Part shown: piece by piece, positions 47,141 to 56,762 of the stretch
Position numbering within the stretch: position 1 is the first letter of the stretch
Layout of the letters: each line of letters starts with the position of its first letter
DNA from: Burkholderiales bacterium
Lineage (GTDB): Bacteria > Pseudomonadota > Gammaproteobacteria > Burkholderiales > UBA11063
Length of the DNA: 64,000 nucleotides
NCBI GenBank assembly: GCA_020697255.1
Contig: JAJFBE010000003.1
Location: forward strand, 62,001-126,000
Direction: 5' to 3'
Program-made: the position numbers and the translations under genes
Notes under the pieces: model-generated
The model's database searches: none
Told to the model about the DNA's origin: nothing
Seen by the model: the letters and a program-made list of their open reading frames with translations, nothing else

Positions 47141-48249
47141 TGAAGAGAATAATTGATATATTAATATGTGTTATTTTATTAGCGCTTAGCGCTTGTTCCA
47201 ACATGAGCACGCAACCTGAATATTCATCTGGTTATGCCCGTTCAAGTTCTGACTTGACTGTACCGCCTGGGCTTAGCTCACCAGATGTAAGTGGTGGTAT
47301 GAAGATGCTGCCTGCTAGTACGGTTAATGAAGGGTATAGTTTAAACCAAGTTAAAGATATGCAAATTGTCCAGGGTGGAAGTGAGCGTTATCTGATAATT
47401 AAGGGAAAGAGTGTTAATCAGGTATGGCCGATGATGCTGGCCTATCTTAACCAAGCCGGGCTTTCTGTGAAATATCAAAATAAAACTATTGGGATAATTC
47501 AAACTGATTGGGCCTCAAAAAATAATACAGTAAAAGAAAATGATATACGGGCTTTTTTTGATTGGGTGGGTTGGGGTAGTATGTATTCGCTTAGATCCCA
47601 ATTTTTATTTCGGATAAATCTATGGGAAAATAATGGAGATACACAAGCGTTTGTTACTATCTATCAGATGAATGAGGTTTATCCAGGGTGTACCAAGTAT
47701 CTTGGACAAAATATTCATGTATCTTCTTCTGATAACCAGATTCCGATTTGGATGCCGCTACCACCTGATCCGAAGATGGAGCTTGAGTTTCTAATGAAGT
47801 TTATGGCTTTTGCTGGCTTAAATAAAGAGCAAGTTAAACAGGTAGAAAAACAAGTAGCAGCAGCTGCAGCAACCGGACCAAAAGCAGCTTCTTTGCAAGG
47901 TACTATCCTGGTAATTAATGATAGTCTGGATCGGGCATGGTGGAGATCCGGGCTGGCGCTGGAGCGGGTTGGTTTAGGAATATCGGATAAGAACCGTAGT
48001 ATTGGTGAGTATTATGTTTACCCCCTACAGTCGCAGGTTAGCAATCCGGAACCCGGTTTTCTTGATCGCTGGTTTGGTAATAATAAGAATAGCTTGCAGG
48101 TGCCAAAACCTATATATACGGTAAAGTTGGTATCTAAGAGCGCAACAGTTACCACACTTACTATACAATTATATTCCGGTGCACAGGATAAGGATTTTGC
48201 CAAACATCAAACTAAGTATTTAAATGATTTATTAAAACAATTAGAGTAG
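47140..48249 (+). CDS. bamC: Outer-membrane assembly lipoprotein BamC
   Basis: A 369-residue lipoprotein of the Bam complex. The signal and lipobox are LLALSAC; the conserved unstructured segment follows (SDLTVPPGLSSP), then two helix-grip domains (~90-200 and ~240-340). The true start is the ATG at 47140 overlapping the dapA stop. The dapA-bamC pairing is classic (hence the old name dapX). Confidence 0.92.
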   Translation: MKRIIDILICVILLALSACSNMSTQPEYSSGYARSSSDLTVPPGLSSPDVSGGMKMLPASTVNEGYSLNQVKDMQIVQGGSERYLIIKGKSVNQVWPMMLAYLNQAGLSVKYQNKTIGIIQTDWASKNNTVKENDIRAFFDWVGWGSMYSLRSQFLFRINLWENNGDTQAFVTIYQMNEVYPGCTKYLGQNIHVSSSDNQIPIWMPLPPDPKMELEFLMKFMAFAGLNKEQVKQVEKQVAAAAATGPKAASLQGTILVINDSLDRAWWRSGLALERVGLGISDKNRSIGEYYVYPLQSQVSNPEPGFLDRWFGNNKNSLQVPKPIYTVKLVSKSATVTTLTIQLYSGAQDKDFAKHQTKYLNDLLKQLE

Positions 48250-48261
48250 ATCAGGAGTATC

Positions 48262-49818
48262 ATGTTAAAAAAATTTATAGAGGCCCTATATAATGCCAGA
48301 CATGATACCCCACAGGTGCATAAAGAATTAGTCATTGATATAAAGCGGCGTGGTTTTTTAAAACAGGTTATAGATGTAACACTCCTTGGCGCATTTGCAG
48401 GCACCTGTTGTGCGGCTCCTGGCGAATATAGCGCCAATTTGCCGGATATTGGTGATTCTGACCGCGCAGCGTTGTCTCCGGCAGAAGCCAATTTTCTGGG
48501 CTTACAAGTAATTCAGGAAATTGGTGCTGCGGGGGACATGTTAAATGACTATGATATTTTAACTTATCTAAACGAAATAGGCGGTAATTTGGTAAGTTAC
48601 TCACCGCTTGCCGGTAGCGAATTCAATTTTTATATCATCAAAGATAAACAAATAAATGCTTTTGCACTGCCAGGTGGTTATATATGCGTGTATAACGGTT
48701 TGATTTTTACTACCCGTTCTGAAGCTGAGCTTACCTCCGTTATGTCACATGAAATCGGGCATGTGGTGCAACATCATATTTTTCGAAATATTGCCAACTA
48801 TAATCGCAATCAATGGCTAGCACTTGCTGGGGTTTTAGCTGGTGGGTTATTGGCAGCTTTTAACCCTGCAGCGGCAATTGTTGCTATTAATAGCGGACAA
48901 GGTCTGGCCATACAAAATATGTTATCTTTTTCTCGTGATTTTGAGCGTGAAGCAGATAGGGTTGGGCAGGGTATAATGTATAGGGCTGGTTTTGATCCAA
49001 ATGCAATGCCTAGCTTTTTTCAGCGTCTACAGGATGCAAATAAATTTAATGATAGTGGTGCTTATGAATTTCTACGTACTCATCCGGTCACAACAGCCAG
49101 AATTAGTGAAGCAGAAAATCGGGCGCGCAATTTACATATAAAGATGCGCCCGGATAGTGTGAGTTTTTTACTTGTTAGAGAAAAATGCAGGGTTAGGCAA
49201 CTAATGGCACCGGCAGCAATATTGTTTTATAAACAATCAATTGCCTCTAAAAAATACTCTTCTTTAGATGCGCAATACTATGGTTTAGCCTATGCTTATT
49301 TTGTTAACCAGAATTTTGCCGAAGCCCAGGCTAGCTTAGCCAAAATCTCTGCGCCAAATTTTACTTCCTATCCGATAGTATTAAGTTTAAAAGCGCAAAT
49401 TTTGATGGCGCTTAAAAACTATAAGATAGCGGATAAAGTTTTTGTGGAAGCCTTAAGTAATTACCCTAACTATAAATCATTATGGCTAGGGCAGGTAGAT
49501 TTGTATTTGGCATCTAAGCAGTATAATCCTGCAAGTAGAAAATTGGATACTCTTGCTCAAAAATATCCTAATGATTTGGATATTTGGCTAAGACAAACAT
49601 CTTTATATTCGGATACTGGTTTAAATAACAAGCAGAAATATTTCTATGCTTTGGGTAATACATTTTATATTAACGGCGATTATAAATCAGCAATAGAGCA
49701 GTACCAAAAAGCTCTACTAATTAAAGGAGGTGACCAGACCCTAAATGATATTATTAGTGCCAAAATTTTGGATGCCAGGGGAATGCTAAAATACAAAGCC
49801 CAATTTACCACCAACTAG
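48262..49818 (+). CDS. M48-family zinc metalloprotease with TPRs (BepA-like)
   Basis: A 518-residue periplasmic protease/chaperone. The HExxH motif SHEIGHVVQHH lies near 168-178 and the third-ligand Glu in FEREADRVG. The C-terminal ~180 residues form TPR-like helices (LSLKAQILMALKNYKIADK, GDYKSAIEQYQKALL). BepA helps LptD and Bam assembly. The N-terminus is unusual: a ~30-residue polar lead and KRRGFLKQ before the hydrophobic core, which fits a twin-arginine signal. The 3' end overlaps the convergent transglycosylase gene. Confidence 0.88.
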   Translation: MLKKFIEALYNARHDTPQVHKELVIDIKRRGFLKQVIDVTLLGAFAGTCCAAPGEYSANLPDIGDSDRAALSPAEANFLGLQVIQEIGAAGDMLNDYDILTYLNEIGGNLVSYSPLAGSEFNFYIIKDKQINAFALPGGYICVYNGLIFTTRSEAELTSVMSHEIGHVVQHHIFRNIANYNRNQWLALAGVLAGGLLAAFNPAAAIVAINSGQGLAIQNMLSFSRDFEREADRVGQGIMYRAGFDPNAMPSFFQRLQDANKFNDSGAYEFLRTHPVTTARISEAENRARNLHIKMRPDSVSFLLVREKCRVRQLMAPAAILFYKQSIASKKYSSLDAQYYGLAYAYFVNQNFAEAQASLAKISAPNFTSYPIVLSLKAQILMALKNYKIADKVFVEALSNYPNYKSLWLGQVDLYLASKQYNPASRKLDTLAQKYPNDLDIWLRQTSLYSDTGLNNKQKYFYALGNTFYINGDYKSAIEQYQKALLIKGGDQTLNDIISAKILDARGMLKYKAQFTTN

Positions 49819-50489
49819 TTTGTGTAATCAATAGTAACTAGCTTGCCATTTTTCATAGTCATAACCGGATAAGGCTGCCAATAGGAATGATAAGCCTGCC
49901 ATACCAGCTCCGGATACCAAGATTTACCAATACTGCCATTATAACGGGCCAGTCCACGGTCTACATTACCATTTTCTTTTTGGATGTAATAGCGCAAAAT
50001 AGTACATCCATAGCGCAGATTGGTTTGGACATTAAACAAGCTTTGTTCCGGGTCACCGATTTGCAGTTGCCAAAACGGCATAATTTGCATTAATCCTGTC
50101 GCTCCAACGGGGGATACAGCAAAATTATTAAACCGGCTTTCAACTGTAATTAGGCTAAGTATGAGCTGTGGGTCAAGATTTGCCCGTGCAGCTTCGTATT
50201 GTATGGCAGTTAGATAACCGGTTTTTAAATATTCATCATCTTTTAACCATTTACTCAGACGATTAGACATATCTTTAAGCCAAGCATTGGCTTTATCTTT
50301 GCTGCTAAATACCAGATGGGGGCGAATAGGATTTAATACCTGGTTATGTAAGCTGGTTTGTACATCATCTGCCAGCGGCTCCATTACCTGGGTTGCTGCA
50401 TAGACATTAGTTATGCTAGACCATATCAGTAGAGCTACAATCTTAATTGCTATCACAAGGCTATTGTGATTTAGAGCCCCCTTTAGCAT
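49815..50489 (-). CDS. Lytic transglycosylase, SLT domain
   Basis: A 224-residue exported murein hydrolase. It has an N-terminal hydrophobic signal (~10-32), then an SLT fold: catalytic Glu in LITVESRFN, SPVGATGLMQIMP, and GLARYNGS. It cleaves the MurNAc-GlcNAc bond to 1,6-anhydro ends. It is immediately downstream of proS on the same strand (1-nt contact). Confidence 0.9.
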   Translation of the reverse strand: MLKGALNHNSLVIAIKIVALLIWSSITNVYAATQVMEPLADDVQTSLHNQVLNPIRPHLVFSSKDKANAWLKDMSNRLSKWLKDDEYLKTGYLTAIQYEAARANLDPQLILSLITVESRFNNFAVSPVGATGLMQIMPFWQLQIGDPEQSLFNVQTNLRYGCTILRYYIQKENGNVDRGLARYNGSIGKSWYPELVWQAYHSYWQPYPVMTMKNGKLVTIDYTN

Positions 50490-51979
50490 TAATATGACTT
50501 TGCAAAAATTATTTTCTGCTGCACTTTTTTACCGGTAAATATACAGATACCACTATTATTTCCCTGGTTGAGAGGAATACATCTGGCTGTTACCTGTAGT
50601 GGTTTGATAAACTCTTCTATAGCTGGGTCATTACAAGCATAGCAAGTAACAAAACCGGTTGCATCTTTGGCAAATGCGGTTTTAAACTGCTCAAGACTTG
50701 CGATTTCTATACTATTTGTAGTCTGACGATCTGCTGCACGTTTAAATAGGTTTTGCTGAATATTATCGAGTAACGTGGTGATTTGTTCGGTAAATTCTTC
50801 TGCAGTATAACTTTGCTTCTCACGGCCTGCTACATCACGTCGCATAACAAAAAAACTATTGTTTGCAATATCGCGTGCACCTATTTCTAACAAAAGTGGT
50901 ACACCTTTTTTCACCCAGCCCCATTTTTTTTCACCACCGGGAATATCTTTGTCATCAATATGAGCAATTATATTAAGTCCATGAAAAACCTGTGCTTCAA
51001 GCGATAATTTTAATCTGTTACAGTACTCCAAAACCGTTGCTTTATCAGTATCATTTTTATAAATTGGTAAAATAACTACATGTTTAGATGCTATTTTAGG
51101 TGGTAATACTAAGCCATCATCATCACTATGTGTCATAATTAACCCGCCAATGATTCTGGTAGATATCCCCCATGAGGTAGTCCAGGCATGTTCAAGCTGA
51201 TTATCTTTATTTAAAAATTGAATGTTAGAAGCTTTGGCAAAATTCTGTCCCAAAAAGTGTGACGTAGCTGCTTGTAAGGCTTTACCATCCTGCATCATAG
51301 CTTCAATAGTGTAGGTATCAACTGCTCCAGGAAAACGCTCAAATACCGGTTTTTTTCCTCTAATTACTGGTATAGCCAAAACCTCTTCGGCAAATTTTGT
51401 ATACAACTCAAGGATCATGAGAGTTTCTTTTACAGCTTCGGCTTCAGTAGCATGTACTGTATGCCCTTCCTGCCATAAAAACTCAGTTGTTCTAAGAAAC
51501 AACCTGGTACGCATTTCCCAGCGCATAACATTGGCCCACTGGTTAATTAAAATAGGCAAATCACGATATGATTTAACCCATTTGGCATAAGATTCACCAA
51601 TAATAGTCTCTGAGGTAGGGCGGATTACTAATGGCTCTTCCAATTCGCCATCTGGTATCAATCCACCATTACCATCTGCTTTTAAACGGTGATGAGTTAC
51701 AACTGCACATTCTTTCGCAAAGCCATCAACATGTTCAGCTTCTTTTTCCAGATAGCTAAGCGGAATCAATAGCGGAAAGTATGCATTAACATGCCCACTT
51801 GCTTTAAATTGTTTATCTAAATATGCCTGAATATTTTCCCAAAGAGCATAACCCCATGGTTTAATTACCATACATCCACGTACCGCAGAGTTTTCTGCCA
51901 AATCAGCAGCAATAATTACCTGTTGGTACCACTCCGGATAATTTTCGTGTCTGGTTGGTGTAATCGCCGTTTTTGCCAT
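50489..51979 (-). CDS. proS: Prolyl-tRNA synthetase, archaeal/eukaryal type
   Basis: A 496-residue class II synthetase. It starts with HENYPEWYQQVIIAADLAEN and continues RGCMVIKPWGYALWENIQ, LVIRPTSETII, RWEMRTRLFLRTTEFLWQEG, HSDDDGLVLPP and IPGGEKKWGWVKKG. The C-terminal zinc-like domain has CYACN and a GICIFTGK tail ending in Tyr. There is no ~180-residue editing insertion between motifs 2 and 3. This is the archaeal/eukaryal-like ProRS also found in Thermus and some other bacteria; ordinary betaproteobacteria carry the ~570-residue bacterial type. Confidence 0.95.
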   Translation of the reverse strand: MAKTAITPTRHENYPEWYQQVIIAADLAENSAVRGCMVIKPWGYALWENIQAYLDKQFKASGHVNAYFPLLIPLSYLEKEAEHVDGFAKECAVVTHHRLKADGNGGLIPDGELEEPLVIRPTSETIIGESYAKWVKSYRDLPILINQWANVMRWEMRTRLFLRTTEFLWQEGHTVHATEAEAVKETLMILELYTKFAEEVLAIPVIRGKKPVFERFPGAVDTYTIEAMMQDGKALQAATSHFLGQNFAKASNIQFLNKDNQLEHAWTTSWGISTRIIGGLIMTHSDDDGLVLPPKIASKHVVILPIYKNDTDKATVLEYCNRLKLSLEAQVFHGLNIIAHIDDKDIPGGEKKWGWVKKGVPLLLEIGARDIANNSFFVMRRDVAGREKQSYTAEEFTEQITTLLDNIQQNLFKRAADRQTTNSIEIASLEQFKTAFAKDATGFVTCYACNDPAIEEFIKPLQVTARCIPLNQGNNSGICIFTGKKVQQKIIFAKSY

Positions 51980-52052
51980 TGTTAATGTTCCCCTAAATTT
52001 TATAAGAGTTTACTGTCAGAATATGCTATGATAGACATGGATTGAGTGGTGG

Positions 52053-54020
52053 TTATATTTTCATTGGTAAAATAACCATCTGCTTACCCTGTAAATGAAG
52101 CTGGCGTTGTAATACTGTTACTGTATTATTATGAAGTAACCTGCTCCACCACGTTTCATCCACAAATACTAATTTGCTTGCAAAAAATACGCAGTCCGGA
52201 TAATCTTGCTGGACATATTCAGTTAATTTTATTAGTTCAGAAATTTCATCTACTCCGTAGCTGAATAAGCCTTCTGATTCCATGCCGTGTTCGGTACAAA
52301 ATAGCTTGTACCGCTCTACAATAGTATTCAAATCTTTACGGTATTGATTACCAAATATTTCATCGTTAGAAAGTGTTGCAGAATCAATTTCACCAGAGGT
52401 AAGGAAGATATAATTTTTAAATACATCCGGAAATAAACGCTTAACCCAAAGCAGGGCATGTAGACCTGCCCCATAATGTTTTGTTACAAAAAATACGGCG
52501 GTTTTAGCATTTTTATCAGAAATTGGCAATGTTGGTTGGTTTTTTAATTCAATTTCATCAAAGTGATTAGCAAAAACCCGATCTGCTTCAACCAATTTTT
52601 TACCCACGTTGCGATAGTGATTACGGACAAAAAAACAAAAGGTTACAACACAGGTAGTGATGACCAATGTTAGCCAGGCACCTTCGGTAAATTTTTCCAG
52701 TGTGGTGATGATTAGAATTGAGGAGCACACAATAAAGCCAAATAATGAGATAGACAAACGACGCTTCCAGTTGCCTTTATTTTTCCTGCTTTTGAACCAG
52801 TATACAGACAGGCCCAGTAAAGACATGGAAAAAGTAAGAAATACATTAATACTATAGAGTATAACTAGTGTAGAAACGCGCCCGCGCGCCCAGATTAAAA
52901 TTACTATTGCAGCAATACCTGAGATTAAAATTCCATTTTGAGTGACTAAACGACTGGATAATTCACGAAACTGGCGGGGTAGCCATTTATCAACGGCCAT
53001 ATTAGCCATAACTGCCGGGCAGCCCAAAAACCCGGTATTAGCTCCGGCAAACAACAATCCGGCTTCGAAAAATAGTATCAAGGGTAATAGCCAGAAGCCG
53101 CCGATTCCCATAGTGTGAATAATTTTGTTAAATACAACTGCATTAAGGGTTTTTCCTGGTTCCGGAGTGGCGTGCCAGATTATATAAAGCAGTATAATTC
53201 CACCAGCTGTTAATGATAGTGATATTGCCATATAAAGCATAGTCAGCTTACCGGTCCTGACCCTTGGTTCAGCAAGCATGCTAACATTATTTGATACTGC
53301 TTCCAAACCGGTATATGTACCACCTCCCAGGGAGTATGCTCTGAGTAATAGGGCTATAGATGCAAACATACCAATACTACCGGACATTATATTTAGCTCT
53401 TTGGTACCATTGGCTACTGAATTAAATACTACAGTGCCATGGTGGAACATTCCGGCACCAATAATAAATAAGTGGGTAAGCATAAAACCTAAAAATAATG
53501 GTATAAGCACGTGTATAGATTCTTTCATACCGCGTAAATTAAGAACCATTAATATTGTGATAATTGCGACTTTAGTTTCAAGGCCATGTGTGGTATATTG
53601 AATAGGAATCAGGCTAAAAATAGCATCTACACCACTTGCAGTAGATACAGCAATAGTTAGGATATAATCAACAATTAGTGCTGAACCGGATATTACGCCG
53701 GCACCCGGGCCAAGTAAGTGGGTTGCTACTTTATAGCCGCCACCACCATGCGGGAATAATTCAATTACCTGATTATAGGATAAAGATATTAAAAATACGG
53801 TTATTGCAGTGGCTAAGGCCAGGAAAATACCAATATCGTGGTGGGAGCCAAGTGCCAAAAATGCTTCTTCCGGTCCATATGCGGAAGAAGACAGCCCATC
53901 CGCACCAAGCCCGATCCAGGCTATAATCGCAATTAATGCAATGTGTTCTTTAATTTTTGGGCTTAGGGCATTTAATGGTTTACCTATTATAAATTCTTTA
54001 ATTCCACTTAATATTTTCAT
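52053..54020 (-). CDS. APC-superfamily permease (KimA/YdaO-like)
   Basis: A 655-residue transporter. It has about 12 membrane helices in residues ~25-480, starting GLGADGLSSSAYGPEEAFLA, and FPHGGGGYKVATHLLG. A ~170-residue soluble C-terminal domain follows. The SSAYGPE motif and the cytosolic tail resemble KimA-type K+ importers and related amino-acid permeases; the substrate cannot be fixed. It stands alone upstream of proS on the same strand. Confidence 0.75.
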   Translation of the reverse strand: MKILSGIKEFIIGKPLNALSPKIKEHIALIAIIAWIGLGADGLSSSAYGPEEAFLALGSHHDIGIFLALATAITVFLISLSYNQVIELFPHGGGGYKVATHLLGPGAGVISGSALIVDYILTIAVSTASGVDAIFSLIPIQYTTHGLETKVAIITILMVLNLRGMKESIHVLIPLFLGFMLTHLFIIGAGMFHHGTVVFNSVANGTKELNIMSGSIGMFASIALLLRAYSLGGGTYTGLEAVSNNVSMLAEPRVRTGKLTMLYMAISLSLTAGGIILLYIIWHATPEPGKTLNAVVFNKIIHTMGIGGFWLLPLILFFEAGLLFAGANTGFLGCPAVMANMAVDKWLPRQFRELSSRLVTQNGILISGIAAIVILIWARGRVSTLVILYSINVFLTFSMSLLGLSVYWFKSRKNKGNWKRRLSISLFGFIVCSSILIITTLEKFTEGAWLTLVITTCVVTFCFFVRNHYRNVGKKLVEADRVFANHFDEIELKNQPTLPISDKNAKTAVFFVTKHYGAGLHALLWVKRLFPDVFKNYIFLTSGEIDSATLSNDEIFGNQYRKDLNTIVERYKLFCTEHGMESEGLFSYGVDEISELIKLTEYVQQDYPDCVFFASKLVFVDETWWSRLLHNNTVTVLQRQLHLQGKQMVILPMKI

Positions 54021-54092
54021 AGTACCTTTGTTTTAGAATGTATAGAGTTAGGAATTATACCAGAAACCGTAAATAGTTAAAATTAAAAAACA

Positions 54093-54122
54093 TTGCAATT
54101 GATGAGCTAATAATGGTAAAAT
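54093..54122 (+). promoter_or_regulatory. rpsU promoter
   Basis: TTGCAA (54093-54098), 18 nt, TAAAAT (54117-54122), about 126 nt before rpsU. Confidence 0.5.
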
Positions 54123-54193
54123 ACGCGTTTAAACCTAAACTACACGGTAAAATAAAAAGGTGGTGATTAGATATATTTTACCAGAAGAATGTC

Positions 54194-54213
54194 ATTCCCG
54201 CGCAGGCGGGAAT
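54194..54213. repeat. Exact dRS3-type 20-bp repeat
   Basis: ATTCCC-GCGCAGGC-GGGAAT, fitting the neisserial dRS3 consensus ATTCCC-N8-GGGAAT, inside GTC...CCAGA flanks. It lies in the rpsU leader, 35 bp before the ATG. Confidence 0.7.
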
Positions 54214-54247
54214 CCAGATTAATATAAATTATCAAAGGAATTATAAT

Positions 54248-54460
54248 ATGCCTGAAATCAAGGTAAGAGACACTGAATATTTTGACGTAGCCCTACGCCG
54301 TTTCAAAAAAGCTGTAGAAAAAGCAGGAACATTAACTGAGCTACGTTCACGTGAATGTTATGAAAAGCCAACTACTGAACGTAAACGTAAGATGGCTGCA
54401 GCTATAAAAAGACATTATAAGAAACTGCATTCTCAGATGTTGCCACAACGCGGCAGATAA
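54248..54460 (+). CDS. rpsU: 30S ribosomal protein S21
   Basis: A 70-residue basic protein: [20 protein letters not shown], a central [11 protein letters not shown] segment and a Lys/Arg-rich tail. Normal length. AAAGGAA before the ATG. Own promoter and terminator; dnaG and rpoD, its partners in many genomes, are not adjacent. Confidence 0.97.
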   Translation: MPEIKVRDTEYFDVALRRFKKAVEKAGTLTELRSRECYEKPTTERKRKMAAAIKRHYKKLHSQMLPQRGR

Positions 54461-54463
54461 CTC

Positions 54464-54497
54464 TAAAAGGTTGCAATTATTTTGCAACCTTTTTTAT
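54464..54497 (+). terminator. Terminator of rpsU
   Basis: AAAGGTTGCAA / TTGCAACCTTT stem, 5-nt loop, followed by a T-run. Confidence 0.9.
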
Positions 54498-54513
54498 TAA
54501 GGGGTAAATAATA

Positions 54514-55347
54514 GTGTTATATATTTGTGCTACTCCTATTGGCAATCTGAAAGATATTTCGCTTCGTGCATTGGAAATATTATCGGCTTCTGATATTATT
54601 CTTTGCGAAGACACCCGTACCAGCAAACAGTTGCTATTGGCGCATGGCATAAATTATAAACAGCTAATCGCTCTTCATCAACATAATGAAAATCAAATTA
54701 CCGAAAAAGTCTTAAGCTACCTAGAAGATGGCCTTACTATTACCCAAATTAGCGATGCTGGCACTCCAGGGGTATCAGACCCTGGAGCCAGGCTATGTAA
54801 GGCAGTTTTAGATGCGGGATATAAAGTTTCACCAATACCTGGGGCGTGTGCCTATATTAGTTTACTATCTGTTGCTGGTTTGAATGCGCCTAGTTTATTT
54901 TATGGTTTTTTGCCAAGTACTAAAAATGCCCGGATTAAAGTATTAGAGGAATGGATAAATGTACCTTACGCTGTCGGAATTTACGAATCACCGCATCGGA
55001 TATTAGAGTCGATAACAGATATTATTACTGTACTGGGTGAATATCGCGAGATAATTTTAGGCCGTGAGCTAACTAAGCAATTTGAAACAATAAAACAAGC
55101 AGCAGCAGTGAAGTTATTAGAATTTGTAAGGAATGATCCTAACCAGCAAAGAGGAGAGTTTGTATTATTAATTTATCCTAAAGTACCTGATAAAAAAGCC
55201 ACAGAGTCTTTAAGTAGCGAGCAAATTAGGGTGTTAAGTTTATTATTACCTGAATTACCACCTAAAAAAGCGGTAAATATAGCTAATAAACTCACCGGCG
55301 CTAATAAAGATTTATTATACAGGTATGCCGTTGAATCAGTAAAATGA
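54514..55347 (+). CDS. rsmI: 16S rRNA (cytidine-1402 2'-O) methyltransferase
   Basis: A 277-residue tetrapyrrole-methylase-fold enzyme starting at GTG. It has ICATPIGNLKDIS, ILCEDTRTSKQLL, ISDAGTPGVSDPGARL and FYGFLP. AAGGGG lies 11 nt before the GTG; no closer ATG fits the conserved N-terminus. Confidence 0.95.
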   Translation: MLYICATPIGNLKDISLRALEILSASDIILCEDTRTSKQLLLAHGINYKQLIALHQHNENQITEKVLSYLEDGLTITQISDAGTPGVSDPGARLCKAVLDAGYKVSPIPGACAYISLLSVAGLNAPSLFYGFLPSTKNARIKVLEEWINVPYAVGIYESPHRILESITDIITVLGEYREIILGRELTKQFETIKQAAAVKLLEFVRNDPNQQRGEFVLLIYPKVPDKKATESLSSEQIRVLSLLLPELPPKKAVNIANKLTGANKDLLYRYAVESVK

Positions 55348-55390
55348 TTATTGTCAGTTTTGTTTAGAGTAATGTTTCTATTTCAGAATA

Positions 55391-55419
55391 AAAATCGGGG
55401 CATATATGGCCCCGATTTT
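55391..55419. terminator. Bidirectional terminator between rsmI and glyA
   Basis: AAAATCGGGGC / GGCCCCGATTTT stem with A-run on the left and T-run on the right; it serves both convergent genes. Confidence 0.85.
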
Positions 55420-55437
55420 CAATAGGTAAGAGTATTA

Positions 55438-56685
55438 CTAAAAAGTATATACCGGGTACTTATTACACAAGGCCAATGCCTGTTGTTTAACTTTTTGAAC
55501 CACGCTTTTATCTTCCGGGTTTTCTAAAACATCCGCAATCATATTTCCAAGTGCAGTGCAGTCTGCCTCAACAAATCCACGTGTTGTAATTGCGGGGGTT
55601 CCAAGGCGGATTCCGCTAGTTATAAATGGCTTTTCCGGATCGTTTGGAATAGCATTTTTATTAACAGTTATATTTGCTTCCCCTAAAGCTTCTTCAGCAA
55701 GTTTTCCGGAAATATTTTTAGGTCTTAAATCAACTAACATTAAATGAGATTCGGTTCTACCTGACACAATACGTAAGCCGCGCTTAATTAAACTATCACT
55801 CAAGGCAACTGCATTTTTTTTAATTTGAGATTGGTAGATGGTAAATTCTGGCTGCAGTGCCTCTTTAAATGCAACAGCTTTCGCTGCAATTACGTGCTCT
55901 AGCGGCCCGCCTTGCAGAGCTGGAAAAATTGATGAGTTAATTAATTTTTCATATTCTGCTTTGGCTAAAATTAAACCGCCACGTGGTCCGCGTAGTGTCT
56001 TATGCGTGGTTGAAGTAACAAAATCAGCATAAGGCACCGGGCTTGGATAAACACCTCCGGCAATTAATCCGGCGTAATGAGCCATATCTACCATTAACAT
56101 TGCACCACACTCATCGGCAATATCACGAAAGCGACAAAAATTTATTTCTAAAGAATAAGCTGAAGCTCCTGCAACAATTAATTTAGGCTTATTTACCAAA
56201 GCCAGGTGTTCTACCTCATCATAATCAATTTCTTCATTTTCATCCAGGCCATAACTAATAAAATTAAATAATTTTCCCGATAAATTAACCGGTGAACCAT
56301 GAGTGAGGTGACCGCCATGGGCAAGTGACATACCAAGAACTGTATCACCAGGCTTCAACACGGCAAAATATACAGCCTGATTTGCTTGGGATCCCGAGTG
56401 TGGTTGTACATTGGCATATTCAGCCCCAAATAGTTGTTTAACCCGGTCAATGGCTAGTTGTTCTGTTTTATCAACATATTGGCATCCACCATAATAACGT
56501 TTACCCGGATAACCTTCGGCATATTTATTAGTTAACACTGAACCCTGAGCTTCCATTACTGCTCTTGACACATAATTTTCTGATGCGATTAGCTCAATAT
56601 GCTCTTCCTGCCTTGTACGCTCTTGTTTTATCGTGTTAAATACCTCAGAATCAGAATCTTTTAATTGAATATCAAAATTAAACAT
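55438..56685 (-). CDS. glyA: Serine hydroxymethyltransferase
   Basis: A 415-residue PLP enzyme making glycine and methylene-THF. It has [40 protein letters not shown], and the PLP lysine in [13 protein letters not shown]. In many betaproteobacteria nrdR follows glyA; here manC and guaB separate them. Confidence 0.97.
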   Translation of the reverse strand: MFNFDIQLKDSDSEVFNTIKQERTRQEEHIELIASENYVSRAVMEAQGSVLTNKYAEGYPGKRYYGGCQYVDKTEQLAIDRVKQLFGAEYANVQPHSGSQANQAVYFAVLKPGDTVLGMSLAHGGHLTHGSPVNLSGKLFNFISYGLDENEEIDYDEVEHLALVNKPKLIVAGASAYSLEINFCRFRDIADECGAMLMVDMAHYAGLIAGGVYPSPVPYADFVTSTTHKTLRGPRGGLILAKAEYEKLINSSIFPALQGGPLEHVIAAKAVAFKEALQPEFTIYQSQIKKNAVALSDSLIKRGLRIVSGRTESHLMLVDLRPKNISGKLAEEALGEANITVNKNAIPNDPEKPFITSGIRLGTPAITTRGFVEADCTALGNMIADVLENPEDKSVVQKVKQQALALCNKYPVYTF

Positions 56686-56712
56686 GGTAATATCTTTTCT
56701 AAAAGTTAAGTC

Positions 56713-56744
56713 ATCCCCGACGTCCTTGGATTTGATCCGGGGAT
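56713..56744. repeat. Inverted repeat between manC-type gene and glyA
   Basis: ATCCCC...GGGGAT around an inner GGATTTGATCC region, preceded by GTC and followed by AGGAATC. It resembles the dRS3-like copies in flank but has a longer spacer. Confidence 0.4.
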
Positions 56745-56762
56745 CAGGAATCTATATATGCA

